Assembly (NCBI GenBank): GCA_008931825.1
Contig: QXVZ01024941.1
Coordinates: 1 to 21,381, forward strand
DNA: 21,381 bases
DNA from: Phallusia fumigata
Lineage: Eukaryota; Chordata; Ascidiacea; Phlebobranchia; Ascidiidae
Reading direction: 5' to 3'
Shown: positions 1-8,612 of the stretch, piece after piece
Position numbering within the stretch: position 1 is the first letter of the stretch
Layout of the letters: the number at the start of each line of letters is the position of its first letter
Notes under the pieces: generated by a model
Told to the model about the DNA's origin: nothing
What the model saw: the letters and a program-made list of their open reading frames with translations, nothing else
The model's database searches: none
Translations under genes and position numbers: made by a program

Positions 1-3
1 AAC

Positions 4-133
4 CTGTCCACTAGAGGTCGCCAGGAAATAGTTGCTGGAGGAGAGCCAAACACGTGACACTTGATGTCGACAGATTTTCCTTCAACTTGTTGATAAACAG
101 CTTTGTTGCTGTCCAATGGAATAGGTGGCGAAG
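4..133 (-). CDS. L1-like exon 11: first half of Ig5 (at window edge)
   Basis: The acceptor is CTATGTTTAG. The frame carries on from exon 10 in phase 1 and encodes SPPIPLDSNKAVYQQVEGKS, the Ig5 cysteine (DIKCHVFGSPPA) and tryptophan (ISWRPLVD). A possible CAG|GTT donor sits at 4/3, but the window ends there, so the true exon end is uncertain. The rest of the gene lies to the left. Confidence 0.72.
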
Positions 134-3100
134 CTAAACATAGAATGGATTGTGTTGTTCGGTGTAAGGGGCGATATCAAACAGGACAACACCTTTGCGG
201 TACTAAAAAAATTATTGAAAATATGCCAAAAATGTGGATTTAAGTGGCTGAAGAAATAAATCAAGCTTACTATAAAGACCCTCTTTTTCAAAAACCAACT
301 AACAGAACATTTTGGGCTAAAACAAAAACAGGATGAAAAGTTATTTCTTGTTTCGTGATAAACAAAAAAGCAAACGTTTTTACTCACTTAAAACGTTGAC
401 AAAGGCCTGTTCAATCAGAGTTCCATGTTTGTTGTTTGCGACGCACTGGTACACGGAGGAATCGGAAGGTTTTAAATCCCAAAGTCGGATAAGTTTGGGT
501 GAAACGTCGCGATTTGTCATTTCAGCTGCTTCTGTAAAGTAAAAAACATAAAGTGACGTTTATGCTTTAGACTGGTATTTTTGTGACAGCTCTTTTTGCA
601 AAATGAAACTCATTTTTTCGGAAATGTAATGCCACGCATTGCATGGACAGCAAATGCAGATGGATTAAATACAAATTCAAGTGTTAAGAAAATGCAAAAA
701 AATGACGCTTGTGCTAAACGGTAAACTCAAAAGCCTAATCAAAACTAGTGCACATAAAAAAGATACATAACTAATAGTAACTATATTCATAAATGCAAAT
801 GTAAGGAAAGGGAGAACATATACACTTTAATTAAAGGTTTTCTCGATAATCTTAAGTGACCGGTTCAACGTTAAGTCAGTTGGTACTAAGAGTAGTATAA
901 TGTTATTTTTGCCCCGTATCAATCGAAAAGAAGTTTACGACTGTGCACAAAAAATCAAAAGCAACGAAACCCAGTTACCATTAATTGGAACGCCATTAAT
1001 CCTCCATGACGTAGTTGGAATGGGAAGCCCTTCCACGTCACACTTGATCTCAACACTGCCACCTGGTGTCTGTACCACGTCGAGCGGCTTGTTCTCGTCC
1101 GATGAAAAAAACGGCCGGGACTGAACCTGAACGCTAGTGGTCGCTATTGCACTTCCCAAGTAATTTGTAGCGGTGCACCTAAATAAAGATACAAAACATG
1201 ATAAGTTTCCAAGGCTAAAAGCAAGCGTTTCGGTTTAAACAAGTGCAAAAGAAGTTGTTGTTAGTCTACAACATCAGGAAAGGAATTTTAACTTCAAAGG
1301 TGACAGTTCTATAGGATTAGATATTTGTTTTTTTTAAGATTTTGCGTCGACGTTTTTGTCGTTTTTGTTGCGATTTTTGTTCTACCGACAAAATGTTTCT
1401 CGCAATTGTTTTTGCTGGTAATGACACATTTTGATAGTCCAAAAAACGTTTGACTTCGATAAAACTTAGCATGTAATAGTTTTTTCTGCAATTAAATAAG
1501 TTCGCATCACACAAGCTTTTAATAAAAAGTTTCTTCCTCTTTTAATCTTGTTTTTTTTACCTGTAGTCGGCATCGTCACTATATGATGCATTTCCAATAA
1601 CAACAGTGTGACCTGAATCTTGGACAGTGTACCGGTCAGTCGGCCAGTCGCCGGACAATTTTGACCATTCGATAGATGGCGTCGGTCTGAAAAAATTATG
1701 TAAGGTTTCTTTGTTTATTGGTTTCCGTTTATTTGAGTGTTTAATTTACGCCCACTTCGTAAATGGCCACCAGTGGTGAACAAAATTTTCTTACTTTCCA
1801 GTTGCGGCGCATTTCAGCGTCAAGGTGTCGCCCTTGAGTTGAATCTGCGGCTCTCGGTTGTTGGAAGGTGACACTATTTCAGGGGCTCGGTCAGGAACTG
1901 GATTTGCTGTGGACAAAGCAAATATAGTCCGTTATTTATGGGCTTTTCACATTACCAAATACGGCTCTGGTTGGTCGGCTTAGTCACAAAGGAAGAACTG
2001 AGAGACCGGTTTGTGTTAATCCCGATGTCTATTGATTGGGAGATATGAAATATTCATGCAAATTTGTGCGTCATATGGGAGAAGCAGCGGTCTTCTAGAG
2101 ATTTTAATGCAGCGTGTGTATTCCTGTGAGAAAAGCTAATAGAAAATTCCGCCAAACGCGGCGATGATTTAAATACACAGCAATGCACAAACTGGCGATG
2201 GCTTTCTCTTGCGCACATAATTTAACTCATTAACCTATTGATTTCACGTCAAAGCAACCTCATAAAAATAAATAAATATTCGGCCATATTCAAGTAAGGG
2301 TGAAGAAAATTTTTGTCCATACCTTTGTCTACTTTAAGCAAATAATGTGTGCCATCAGTTGACTTTCGAGTTGCTAAATCCTTGACGATGCAGTAAAATT
2401 CAAGTTTGTCGTCTTCAGCTGTAACGTGCGAGAATATCAACCCACCTTCAGATGTCTGTAAATACACAACAGTAAAACATGTTACCGGGGTGAACCTAAA
2501 TAACTGCACGCTTTTAGCAGGCCTGGCCTTCAGCGATTTATGTAGATGCCAAGTCTGCCATTATTACTGACTGGAGTGAAGGAATGAAGGCAGATTCAAA
2601 AAATGAATACACGTTCACAAGAAACTGGTAATTCATTGTAGCGTAGTTCGCCAAACAAGCACGTCTACAACGTCTTCTTGTTTCCAGATAAATTAAACGA
2701 AACTTGTTTTAACAAAACAAAATGTGTGTCCAATATCCTAGGTTTTTAAACTGCTGCTATTACAGCAAAGGTCAGATTTAAACACAGCTTTATTTGTGTG
2801 CGCATGTGGTGGATGTCGAAATTGAAAATCACAAATAGAAACCAAATTGACAGACCGACTTGTTCGAAAAAAATAATACGACTGTTCAAATGTATTTTGT
2901 TTGTCCTGACACACGTTTAGTTTAGTTGACTATAAATCATGTTGGTGTTAACCAACTTTTTCTGCTATGCTTCGTTTTGTTGTTATTTGTACCAAATTTC
3001 TCACGGATTACAAACAAAAAAACTTACAAATGGGCCCTGTATATTCAAAACCTTTTCCAAAAAAAGGAACAGGTCGTAGTTGTCGGTTGGTGTTGTTTGG

Positions 3101-6100
3101 GCATTGGAATCTCTGACTAACCTGTGATACCCTGTCGGAAAGACTGAATCCTGGCCTGTCGAAACTCCACGTAATAAGTTGACGAGCAGTTCTATCGAAA
3201 TTGCAAGAAAACTGAAGCGATTCACCAACCCGTGGACGGAAAACTTCGTCTTGGGGCCGTTGGTAGGGTGATTCTGACAAAACAGCAGAGATTTTAAAGT
3301 AAAGGTTTAAAGTTATAGACAAAGATACCACTTTCTACACAGTTGTCGAATGTGACACCCCAAATCACATTATTTTACAGCTCATACGCAAGCGAATCAG
3401 AAGTGATTACATGTGAAATTGTGGTAAAATCGGAACTTAAAAACTGTCATAAAATATTTAATACAATGCTTGTCGGAGTAAAGGGGTAACTAAAAATGGT
3501 TCTCACAGAATCTGTCCCTCCAATAGTAGGCATCTGCACGTTGACGATCACTGTGTAATCTCGATTCAAATGATAACAGCGAAGGGGTAAGTTATTAATT
3601 GCAGGTCAGCTAACATTATTACCAACTTACTTGCAGCTTTTAAAGTGATTTCATTGGACATGGCGGTTCCATAATCGTTGGTAGCAAAACACTGGTAAAT
3701 ACCTTCGTGTTGACTGAGCTCCTGTTCGGNTTCATGCAAATTTGTGCGTCATATGGGAGACGCAGCGGTCTTCTAGAGATTTTAATGCAGCGTGTGTATT
3801 CCTATGAGAAAAGCTAATAGAAAATTCCGCCGAACGCGGCGATGATTTAAATACACAGCAATGCACAAACTGGCGATGGCTTTTTCTTGCGCACATAATT
3901 TAACTCATTAACCTATCGATTTCACGTCAAAGCAACCTCATAAAAATAAATAAATATTCGGCACATTCAAGTAAGTGTGAAGAAAATCCATACCTTTGTC
4001 CACTTTAAGCAAATAATGTGTGCCATCGGTCGACTTTCGAGTTGCTAAATCCTTGACGATGCAGTAAAATTCAAGTTTGTCGTCTTCAGCTGTGACGTGC
4101 GAGAATATCAACCCACCTTCAGATGTCTGTAAATACACAACAGTAAAACATGTTACCGGGTTGAACCTAAATAACTGCACGCTTTTAGCAGGCCTGGCCT
4201 TCAGCGATTTATGTAGATGCCAAGTCTGCCATTATTACTGACCGGAGTGAAGGAATGAAGGCAGATTCAAAAAATGAATACACGCTCACAAGAAACTGGT
4301 AATTCATTGTAGCGTAGTTCGCCAAACAAGCACGTCTACAACGTCTTCTTGTTTCCAGAAAAATTAAACGAAACTTGTTTTAACAAAACAAAATGTGTGT
4401 CCAATATCCTAGGTTTTTAAACTGCTGCTATTACAGCAAAGGTCAGATTTAAACACAGCTTTATTTGTGTGCGCATGTGGTGGATGTCGAAATTGAAAAT
4501 CACAAATAGAAACCAAATTGACAGACCGACTAGTTCGAAAAAAATAATACGACTGTTCAAATGTATTTTGTTTGTCCAGACACACGTTTAGTTTAGTTGA
4601 CTATAAATCATGTTGGTGTTAACCAATTTTTTCTGCTGAGCTTCGTTTTGTTGTTATTTGTACCAAATTTCTCACGGATTACAAACAAAAAAACTTACAA
4701 ATGGGCCCTGTAAATTCAAAACCTTTTCCGAAAAAAGGAACAGGTCGTAGTTGTCGGTTGGTGTTGTTTGGGCATTGGAATCTCTGACTAACCTGTGATA
4801 CCCTGTCGGAAAGACTGAATCCGGGCCTGTCGAAACTCCACGTAATAAGTTGACGAGCAGTGCTATCGAAATTGCAAGGAAACTGAAGCGATTCACCAAC
4901 CCGTGGACGGAAAACTTCGTCTTGGGGCCGTTGGTAGGGTGATTCTGACAAAACAGCAGGGCGTATACTTTAACAAGTGATTTTAAAGTAAAGGTTTGAA
5001 GTTATAGATAAAGATGCCAGTTTCTATACAACTGTTGTCGAATGTGATACCCCAGATCACGTTATTTTACAGTTCATACCCAAACGAAACAGAATTATTA
5101 CAAGGCAAATTGTGGTAAAATTTGGAAATTAAAAACTCTTCAGTTTTAACACAATGCTTGTCGGGGTAAAGGGGTAAGTTATTAGTCGTAGGTCAGCTAA
5201 CATTAGTACCAACTTACTTGCAGCCTTTAGAGTGATTTCGTTGGACATGGCGGTTCCATAATCGTTGGTAGCAAAACACTGGTAAATACCTTCGTGTTGA
5301 CTGAGCTCCTGTTCGGATAAAAGCTCACTTCCCCTATTAAACAAAAAACGAGTTTTAAAGCGGAAATGTTCGGTGTACAAAATTTCTCTTTTAGCAAAAA
5401 GACCAGGGTACACGTTTCCGTTAGAAAGGTTGGTCAACAACAAAGGCCCCGTAAGCAAGGTCAGATTCAGTTTGTTCGAACGGAAAAATGGACACCACCC
5501 CCAACCCTCTTTTCAACAGCCGATAAAAAATATATAGATGTGATTTTGGATAAAAAACTGTTGCTCCAAAATTATTTTGCAATTTAAGTGCCAAAATGTT
5601 CCTATTAAATACAACACAACATTTTTTGTAGGAAATTTTCCTGCAAATTTTATTTTGTAAAAAATGAAACATAAAGAAGTCCCAAAATTCAAGATGATCT
5701 TACATAAAGGTTATCGTTCCGTCCGTCGATGACATCACAATGCTGCTGTTTCCAGACTTGGCCACCACAAGCGGGTTTCCATCTTTTTCCCATCTGTATC
5801 TGCATCAACAAAGTTTGAATTGAAACATTGCACGAGCGCATTTTTGACTAAAATGACAAATCTATAATTTTTATGAATTATCACTCTACTGTTTTTATTA
5901 CACTGGTTTGTTTTCGTTTATTGTGTTCATTTTTGTCGTTATTTTTTTCGTTTTATTTTTGCTGATGATTTAACTGATGCGAACACCAAGATCTCTGGAC
6001 CAAAGAAAACATTGTTACTTTGACTGATAATTTTTTCAGGAAGAAATGTTGAGCAGCAATTAAAATCAATGCACCCTGTCAATTGCCGAACAATCGCGTG

Positions 6101-8572
6101 GTATAAAGGCGCAAACAGCACTACAACTTGCAAGGTGCTCCATATGCATGATCGATATTTTGCAAACGGAAATATTACGAGAAGAAATCGATTTCATATT
6201 GCAAAGGCAGGTGAGTTTGGCATCAGATCAAGACTTGCGTATTTTCAATTCGCGCTATTTTAATAACATTTTTCCAATTTTCATCAATATTGGTTACGCA
6301 ACATGGCAGGCTAACTGTATCTAGGACTATTTGTGAACAATTTAACAATCAATTGGTCATGGGCCAAAAACGTAATTCTTTGATGGACCAGGGGAGCCTG
6401 AATTGTTTAGCTTTAATAATACCGCCGCTTTGTTTCTGGGCAGAGGGGAATCAAACTCAAATATCTTCGAGGGCCAAGTGAAAACGTGTTAAGTGACAAG
6501 AGCCGCACTGTGATAAGTAATCGCACACAATGATGCAACAATCGCAATAGTTGATTTTTGCTAGAAAAGGCTAACACAGTTTAGCAAAACACACGGGCCA
6601 AATATTATAGATTCCGTTTTAAGGTAAGGTACTCCACACCTATTATGATATAAAAGCCACACCATCCACATTTTGGTCATTTAGAAAACTGGAACGAACG
6701 ACCTAACGAACACAGGGCCGTTGCAATTGACCATTTACCGATTTAACGAAATACTGTTTGCCATTGTAAAGAAATTATGTCATTGCCAGGTATGTGATGT
6801 ACACGCCTAAACATGCAACGATTTGAAATATGGTCCCCCACGTGGCTAGTGTAACGCAAGGAACATGGTTTTAAAACCAGAGCGTGAGGAAAGTAAACAA
6901 AGACGTCTACTCAAGAGCAAACATTTTTTCGCACATGGCAAGGAGTGCAGCATTGTTGACTGGTTAAGTGTGCGGTCACGTATTGTGAAGTGGCTTCTTA
7001 AATATAGTAAACCTGTTTGACCAAAATTCACCCTTGCGGGACAGTTTTACAAAAACCAGCAACTGTGTGGGCAGTTTGTTTGGGTTAGAATGGGATCTGC
7101 TGATGCGTAAACACGTTGGCTTTTTTTCAAGAGAAAATAGCTGCAAAATGCAAAATAGTACCTTTACATCAGCAAATACCAAACCGCATTATAATCTCGA
7201 TTCAATATAGAAACTAGGCACGGGGCGAGTCGAGCCAACACCCGGGTAATTGTTGCCGAGGCTTGCCGTTTTTCTCTCTACGCTCCACCAAAATGCGATA
7301 ATATTGTGTAAATATAATCAAATGTTAAACTTCAAGTTAGGACGCGAGAATTATCAAACACTTTTTTGTAATATTGACAAGTTCCTTCAAGTGAACGTCC
7401 CTCTCCGCATAGTCAAAAGCAAGCACATTTTAGTCGTGAAAACAAAAAGACGTGGCGACTTATCTACTGCATGTATTGTCCTGAATGTGTGACGTCATAA
7501 GCATGCATTGGGCATTAACATAGAACACAACTGGGTGCTCGGCCAATTATAACGGTTGCAGTTTCGTTTCTTCCCTGACACATATATAACTTACCCGTCC
7601 GTTGTTGAAACATCGGGCAAAGCATCAGCAGCACATTGCAAAACAATCCGCACCTGCCCGATTGCGTATGTTATCTCACTGGGTTGCTCAGTTATTCTCG
7701 GTGGTCTTGGAACTAAACAAACAACAACAGCGTCAAATGTGCAAAACAGCGAGTGACGTATTTTGCACCTGGGCGCGAAATATTACATGTGGATGTTGAA
7801 ACAATCATAAAACCACAAACAATATTATGCTGCCCTGTAGGCACATAAAGTATGTTTTTGACTTACTTGTAGCCAGAACTGCTCCCAGTAAGCATCAAAT
7901 ATGAATATTGTTTAGTAAAAGTTTGACAAACCATACCTGTTGTACCGAGATTTTTATGAAAAAAAAACGCAGGCTACCCTATTGGTCCGATTATTTGCCT
8001 TTGCTTTGGTGTGTAATGAAACATATCATTTTCGGTTTGCATTTATAATTTGTCCTAATATTTAAAATTCCAAGGTGTATTGGTGACGTTACACTTAGCA
8101 GGTCCCCTTTAATCACCCGCAGCATGTAGTGACATTAATTGCATCGACTTTTTGTCCTAACCTGGATGCAAAATAATTTCCCGACGGAATGTGACAGGCT
8201 ACAGCTGCAATGACTATTGTGACGTAAGGAGGTGAAATCGATCCCTGAAGTACTAGGTGTTTAATTTGACATGTAGTAGCGGCGCCAGTGGCACAGCGGT
8301 ATGGGGATTTCTCTGTGCCGTAAAACAGCAGTAAAAGGACAAAAACGTAGTGAATTTTAAAGCTTGTTGCAGACGTGTATTGATTTTTAAACGACTACGT
8401 GGCCTTTAAACTAGGTTACAAAAAATATTCTGGACCGTATGGCCAGGAACTGTGTTAACATTTTTTGGATTAGCGCAATTTAAACATTCTTACCTTCGGG
8501 TGGGATTTCAATCGCTTTTGCATGACTGCACAGTATAAAGAAGAAAGTGCAAATCGCTGCACGAAACTTCAT
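4..8572 (-). CDS. L1CAM: L1-family Ig cell-adhesion molecule, 5' half of gene (signal peptide to Ig5, partial)
   Basis: Spliced minus-strand gene. The exons encode a signal peptide and then five successive I-set Ig domains, each with the expected Cys-Trp-Cys pattern. Ig1 has LQCAADA, YRWEKDG and YQCFATNDYGTAMSN; Ig2 has QFPCNF, ITWSF and FYCIVKD; Ig3 has LKCAATG, IEWSK and YRCTATNYLGS; Ig4 has IKCDVEG, SWRING and YQCVANN; Ig5 has IKCHVFG and ISWRP. Ig1 ending in YGTAMSNEI, followed by a linker with KSP, and the DRVSQ...GGLIFSHV pattern in Ig2 resemble neurofascin/NrCAM/L1 more than contactins (family knowledge). Family members are neuronal or epithelial surface adhesion proteins with six Ig and several FNIII domains and an ankyrin-binding tail; those later parts lie beyond base 1. 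The symbol denotes the family only, since I cannot assign one vertebrate paralogue. Exons 4-6 appear twice because of an assembly overlap at N 3730. Apart from items listed separately, its introns hold nothing I recognise. Confidence 0.85.
388..531 (-). CDS. L1-like exon 10: second half of Ig4
   Basis: The acceptor is ACTTTACAG and the donor GTGAGT (387-382). The 144 nt encode AAEMTNRDVSPKLIRL, then the second Ig4 cysteine in DSSVYQCVANNKHGTL and EQAFVNVL. The order VYQC-x-A-N-N-x-HG-x-L matches Ig4 of neurofascin-like proteins. Confidence 0.82.
979..1178 (-). CDS. L1-like exon 9: end of Ig3 and first half of Ig4
   Basis: The acceptor is CTTTATTTAG and the donor GTAACT. The 200 nt encode the Ig3 end (CTATNYLGSAIATTSVQV), a linker with RPFF, then the Ig4 cysteine (VEIKCDVEGLPIPTT) and tryptophan (SWRINGVPIN). 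Phases match the exons on both sides. Confidence 0.84.
1561..1686 (-). CDS. L1-like exon 8: second half of Ig3
   Basis: The acceptor is TTTTTTCAG and the donor GTAAAA. The 126 nt encode PTPSIEWSKLSGDWPTDRY and a strand with a possible N-glycosylation site (NAS), ending at the DADY just before the second Ig3 cysteine. The TG-x-PTP-x-I-x-W pattern across exons 7 and 8 is the common Ig3 signature of this family. Confidence 0.82.
1795..1906 (-). CDS. L1-like exon 7: first half of Ig3
   Basis: The acceptor is TTTGTCCACAG and the donor GTAAGA. The 112 nt encode a linker (NPVPDRAPEIVSP) and the first Ig3 cysteine in GDTLTLKCAATG. It enters in phase 1 from exon 6 and leaves in phase 2. Confidence 0.8.
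2323..2455 (-). CDS. L1-like exon 6, second copy
   Basis: This 133-nt exon encodes the same peptide as 3994-4126 (TSEGGLIFSHV to KVDK) with only synonymous changes seen. It is in physical continuity with the downstream exons 7-11, so a merged model can use either copy. The remaining 1907-2322 is intron with no recognised element. Confidence 0.8.
3122..3273 (-). CDS. L1-like exon 5, second copy
   Basis: This has the same 152-nt exon structure and splice sites as 4793-4944. Two residues differ by eye: Ser for Pro beside the Ig2 cysteine, and Arg for Ser a few residues on. Both frames are intact, which fits two functional alleles. Confidence 0.78.
3631..3729 (-). CDS. L1-like exon 4, second copy, truncated at the N
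   Basis: The 99 nt match exon 4 at 5218-5316 and end in the same GTAAGT donor (3630-3625). The 5' part of the exon and its acceptor are missing because the contig stops. This is an assembly duplicate and should not be added to the gene model. Confidence 0.8.
3730..3730. other. Contig junction, single N
   Basis: The single ambiguous base interrupts the adhesion-gene exon 4 copy in mid-exon. The sequence just left of it ends a copy of 5316, and the sequence just right of it begins a copy of 2053. It marks an assembly join between two overlapping, unmerged contigs. Confidence 0.9.
3994..4126 (-). CDS. L1-like exon 6: second half of Ig2 (right-hand copy)
   Basis: The acceptor is TTTACAG and the donor GTATGG (3993-3988); the exon is 133 nt. 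It encodes TSEGGLIFSHV, the second Ig2 cysteine in EFYCIVKDL, and THYLLKVDK, ending in phase 1. It duplicates the exon at 2323-2455 across the N at 3730. Confidence 0.82.
4793..4944 (-). CDS. L1-like exon 5: first half of Ig2 (right-hand copy)
   Basis: The acceptor is TTTTGTCAG. The 152 nt encode SPYQRPQDEVFRPRVGES, the Ig2 cysteine (QFPCNF) and tryptophan (ITWSF), ending at SLSDRVSQ. I placed the donor at GTTAGT (4792-4787) because it alone keeps exon 6 in frame and preserves the spacing of the VSQ...GGLIFSHV pattern. A stronger-looking GTAAGT lies 94 nt further on (4698-4693) and would cause a frameshift. Confidence 0.8.
5218..5333 (-). CDS. L1-like exon 4: end of Ig1 (complete copy)
   Basis: The acceptor is TTTAATAG and the donor GTAAGT (5217-5212); the exon is 116 nt. 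It carries the second Ig1 cysteine in HEGIYQCFATNDYG, then TAMSNEITLKAA, a close match in pattern to the end of Ig1 in neurofascin and NrCAM. The exon ends in phase 1; with exon 5 the split codon gives Lys and the family-typical KSP linker. Confidence 0.85.
5704..5799 (-). CDS. L1-like exon 3: middle of Ig1
   Basis: The 96 nt lie between a TTGATGCAG acceptor and a GTAAGA donor. They encode the conserved Trp region YRWEKDGNPLVVAK, a possible N-glycosylation site (NSS), and a TDGTITF strand. The split glycine codon at the start and the split Met codon at the end fit the neighbouring exons. Confidence 0.8.
6040..6210 (+). CDS. Exon-like block on opposite strand in intron 2 (hypothetical)
   Basis: A TTTTTTCAG acceptor (ending 6039) and a CAG|GTGAGT donor (6211) bound 171 nt of open frame, with phase 1 at both ends. 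The 57-residue product includes NCRTIAWYKGANSTTTC and RNRFHIAKA. The WYKG and FHIAKA strands are faintly Ig-like, but the first Cys is only five residues before the Trp, unlike a standard Ig fold. No partner exons on the plus strand were found. It may be an exon of an unseen gene, a decayed exon, or chance. Confidence 0.2.
7490..7497. promoter_or_regulatory. CRE-like palindrome TGACGTCA in intron 2
   Basis: This is a perfect match to the consensus CREB/ATF palindrome, inside intron 2 and about 1.1 kb downstream of the start codon of the adhesion gene. An intronic control role is inference. Confidence 0.25.
7595..7712 (-). CDS. L1-like exon 2: first half of Ig1
   Basis: The acceptor is GTTTGTTTAG (AG at 7714-7713) and the donor GTAAGT (7594-7589). 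The 118 nt encode a Pro-rich linker with PRITEQPSE and then the first Ig1 strand and cysteine (RIVLQCAADALPDVS). Phase 1 in and phase 2 out match exon 1 and exon 3 exactly. The PP-x-IT-x-QP linker before Ig1 is typical of L1-family proteins. Confidence 0.82.
7867..7878 (-). CDS. Candidate 12-nt microexon between signal and Ig1 exons
   Basis: On the minus strand the 12 bases TTCTGGCTACAA lie between an AG (7880-7879) and a perfect GTAAGT donor (7866-7861). A TTACTAAAC branch-like sequence lies upstream. The insert is phase 1 on both sides and would add four residues (Leu-Ala-Thr plus a changed junction residue) without shifting frame. L1CAM, neurofascin and NrCAM have small alternative exons at this very place (family knowledge). 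The pyrimidine tract is weak, so this is a candidate only. Confidence 0.3.
8281..8345 (+). repeat. Possible tRNA-like or SINE head remnant in intron 1
   Basis: Bases 8289-8299 (TGGCACAGCGG) match the pol III A-box pattern. They are followed by a D-arm-like stretch and a small CTGT/ACAG stem. No convincing B box or T arm follows at tRNA spacing, so this is not a functional tRNA gene. It could be the decayed 5' end of a tRNA-derived SINE, or chance. Confidence 0.22.
8494..8572 (-). CDS. L1-like exon 1: start codon and signal peptide
   Basis: The ATG at 8572-8570 opens 26 codons. They give a basic start (MKFR), a hydrophobic core with ICTFFFIL, and SHAKA as a likely signal-peptidase site. The mature protein would begin near IEIPPE, which resembles the mature N-termini of neurofascin and NrCAM. 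The exon ends in phase 1 before a GTAAG donor (8493-8489). Joined to the exon at 7712, the split codon gives Val and the frame stays open into Ig1. I chose this ATG because it immediately precedes the hydrophobic segment. Confidence 0.82.
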
Positions 8573-8612
8573 GTTCCAAGCAAAATCAGTCAAGTTGATT
8601 TAAATAAATCCA
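8573..8612 (-). other. Candidate 5' UTR segment with upstream splice or trans-splice acceptor
   Basis: On the minus strand a T-rich stretch ending in TTGTAG (AG at 8614-8613) lies 40 nt upstream of the adhesion-gene ATG. It would suit a 5' UTR intron acceptor, or a spliced-leader acceptor if the organism is a tunicate (SL trans-splicing is common there). No core promoter was identified with confidence. The segment may equally be plain 5' UTR. Confidence 0.25.

Larger units (their letters stand above)
2053..3729. repeat. Left copy of allelic overlap in adhesion gene
   Basis: This segment is repeated at 3731-5316 with scattered substitutions and a few indels, and it stops exactly at the N. It holds a truncated exon 4 plus exons 5 and 6. 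The left copy carries a 101-bp segment at 3490-3590 that the right copy lacks, and lacks about 20 bp present near 4959-4979. It is most likely the other haplotype of one locus and not a real tandem repeat. Confidence 0.88.
3731..5316. repeat. Right copy of allelic overlap in adhesion gene
   Basis: This segment begins immediately after the N and duplicates 2053-3729. It contains exons 6 and 5 and most of exon 4, and it continues without a break into unique sequence holding exons 3 to 1. This copy is therefore the one in physical continuity with the 5' end of the gene. Confidence 0.88.
5800..7594 (-). other. Intron 2 of the adhesion gene (1.8 kb)
   Basis: This is the largest intron visible in the gene. 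It contains the plus-strand exon-like block at 6040-6210 and a TGACGTCA palindrome at 7490-7497. Otherwise I see only short random open frames and no recognisable transposon or RNA gene. Confidence 0.7.

Noticed and set aside
2053..5316. Real tandem duplication of the Ig1-Ig2 exons
   Set aside because: The duplicate boundaries coincide exactly with the N at 3730, and one copy is cut in mid-exon, as expected for unmerged contig ends.
7205..7250. tRNA B-box-like sequence on the minus strand (GGCTCGACTCG), possible tRNA or SINE
   Set aside because: No A box at suitable spacing and no cloverleaf could be drawn, so too weak to list as a feature.
1..8572. Contactin instead of L1 family for the Ig gene
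   Set aside because: Contactins also have similar Ig domains, but the mature N-terminus, the Ig1 end (YGTAMSN...KSP) and the VSQ...GGLIF spacing fit L1/NrCAM/neurofascin better. The decisive FNIII, transmembrane and tail exons are outside the window, so this is not absolute.
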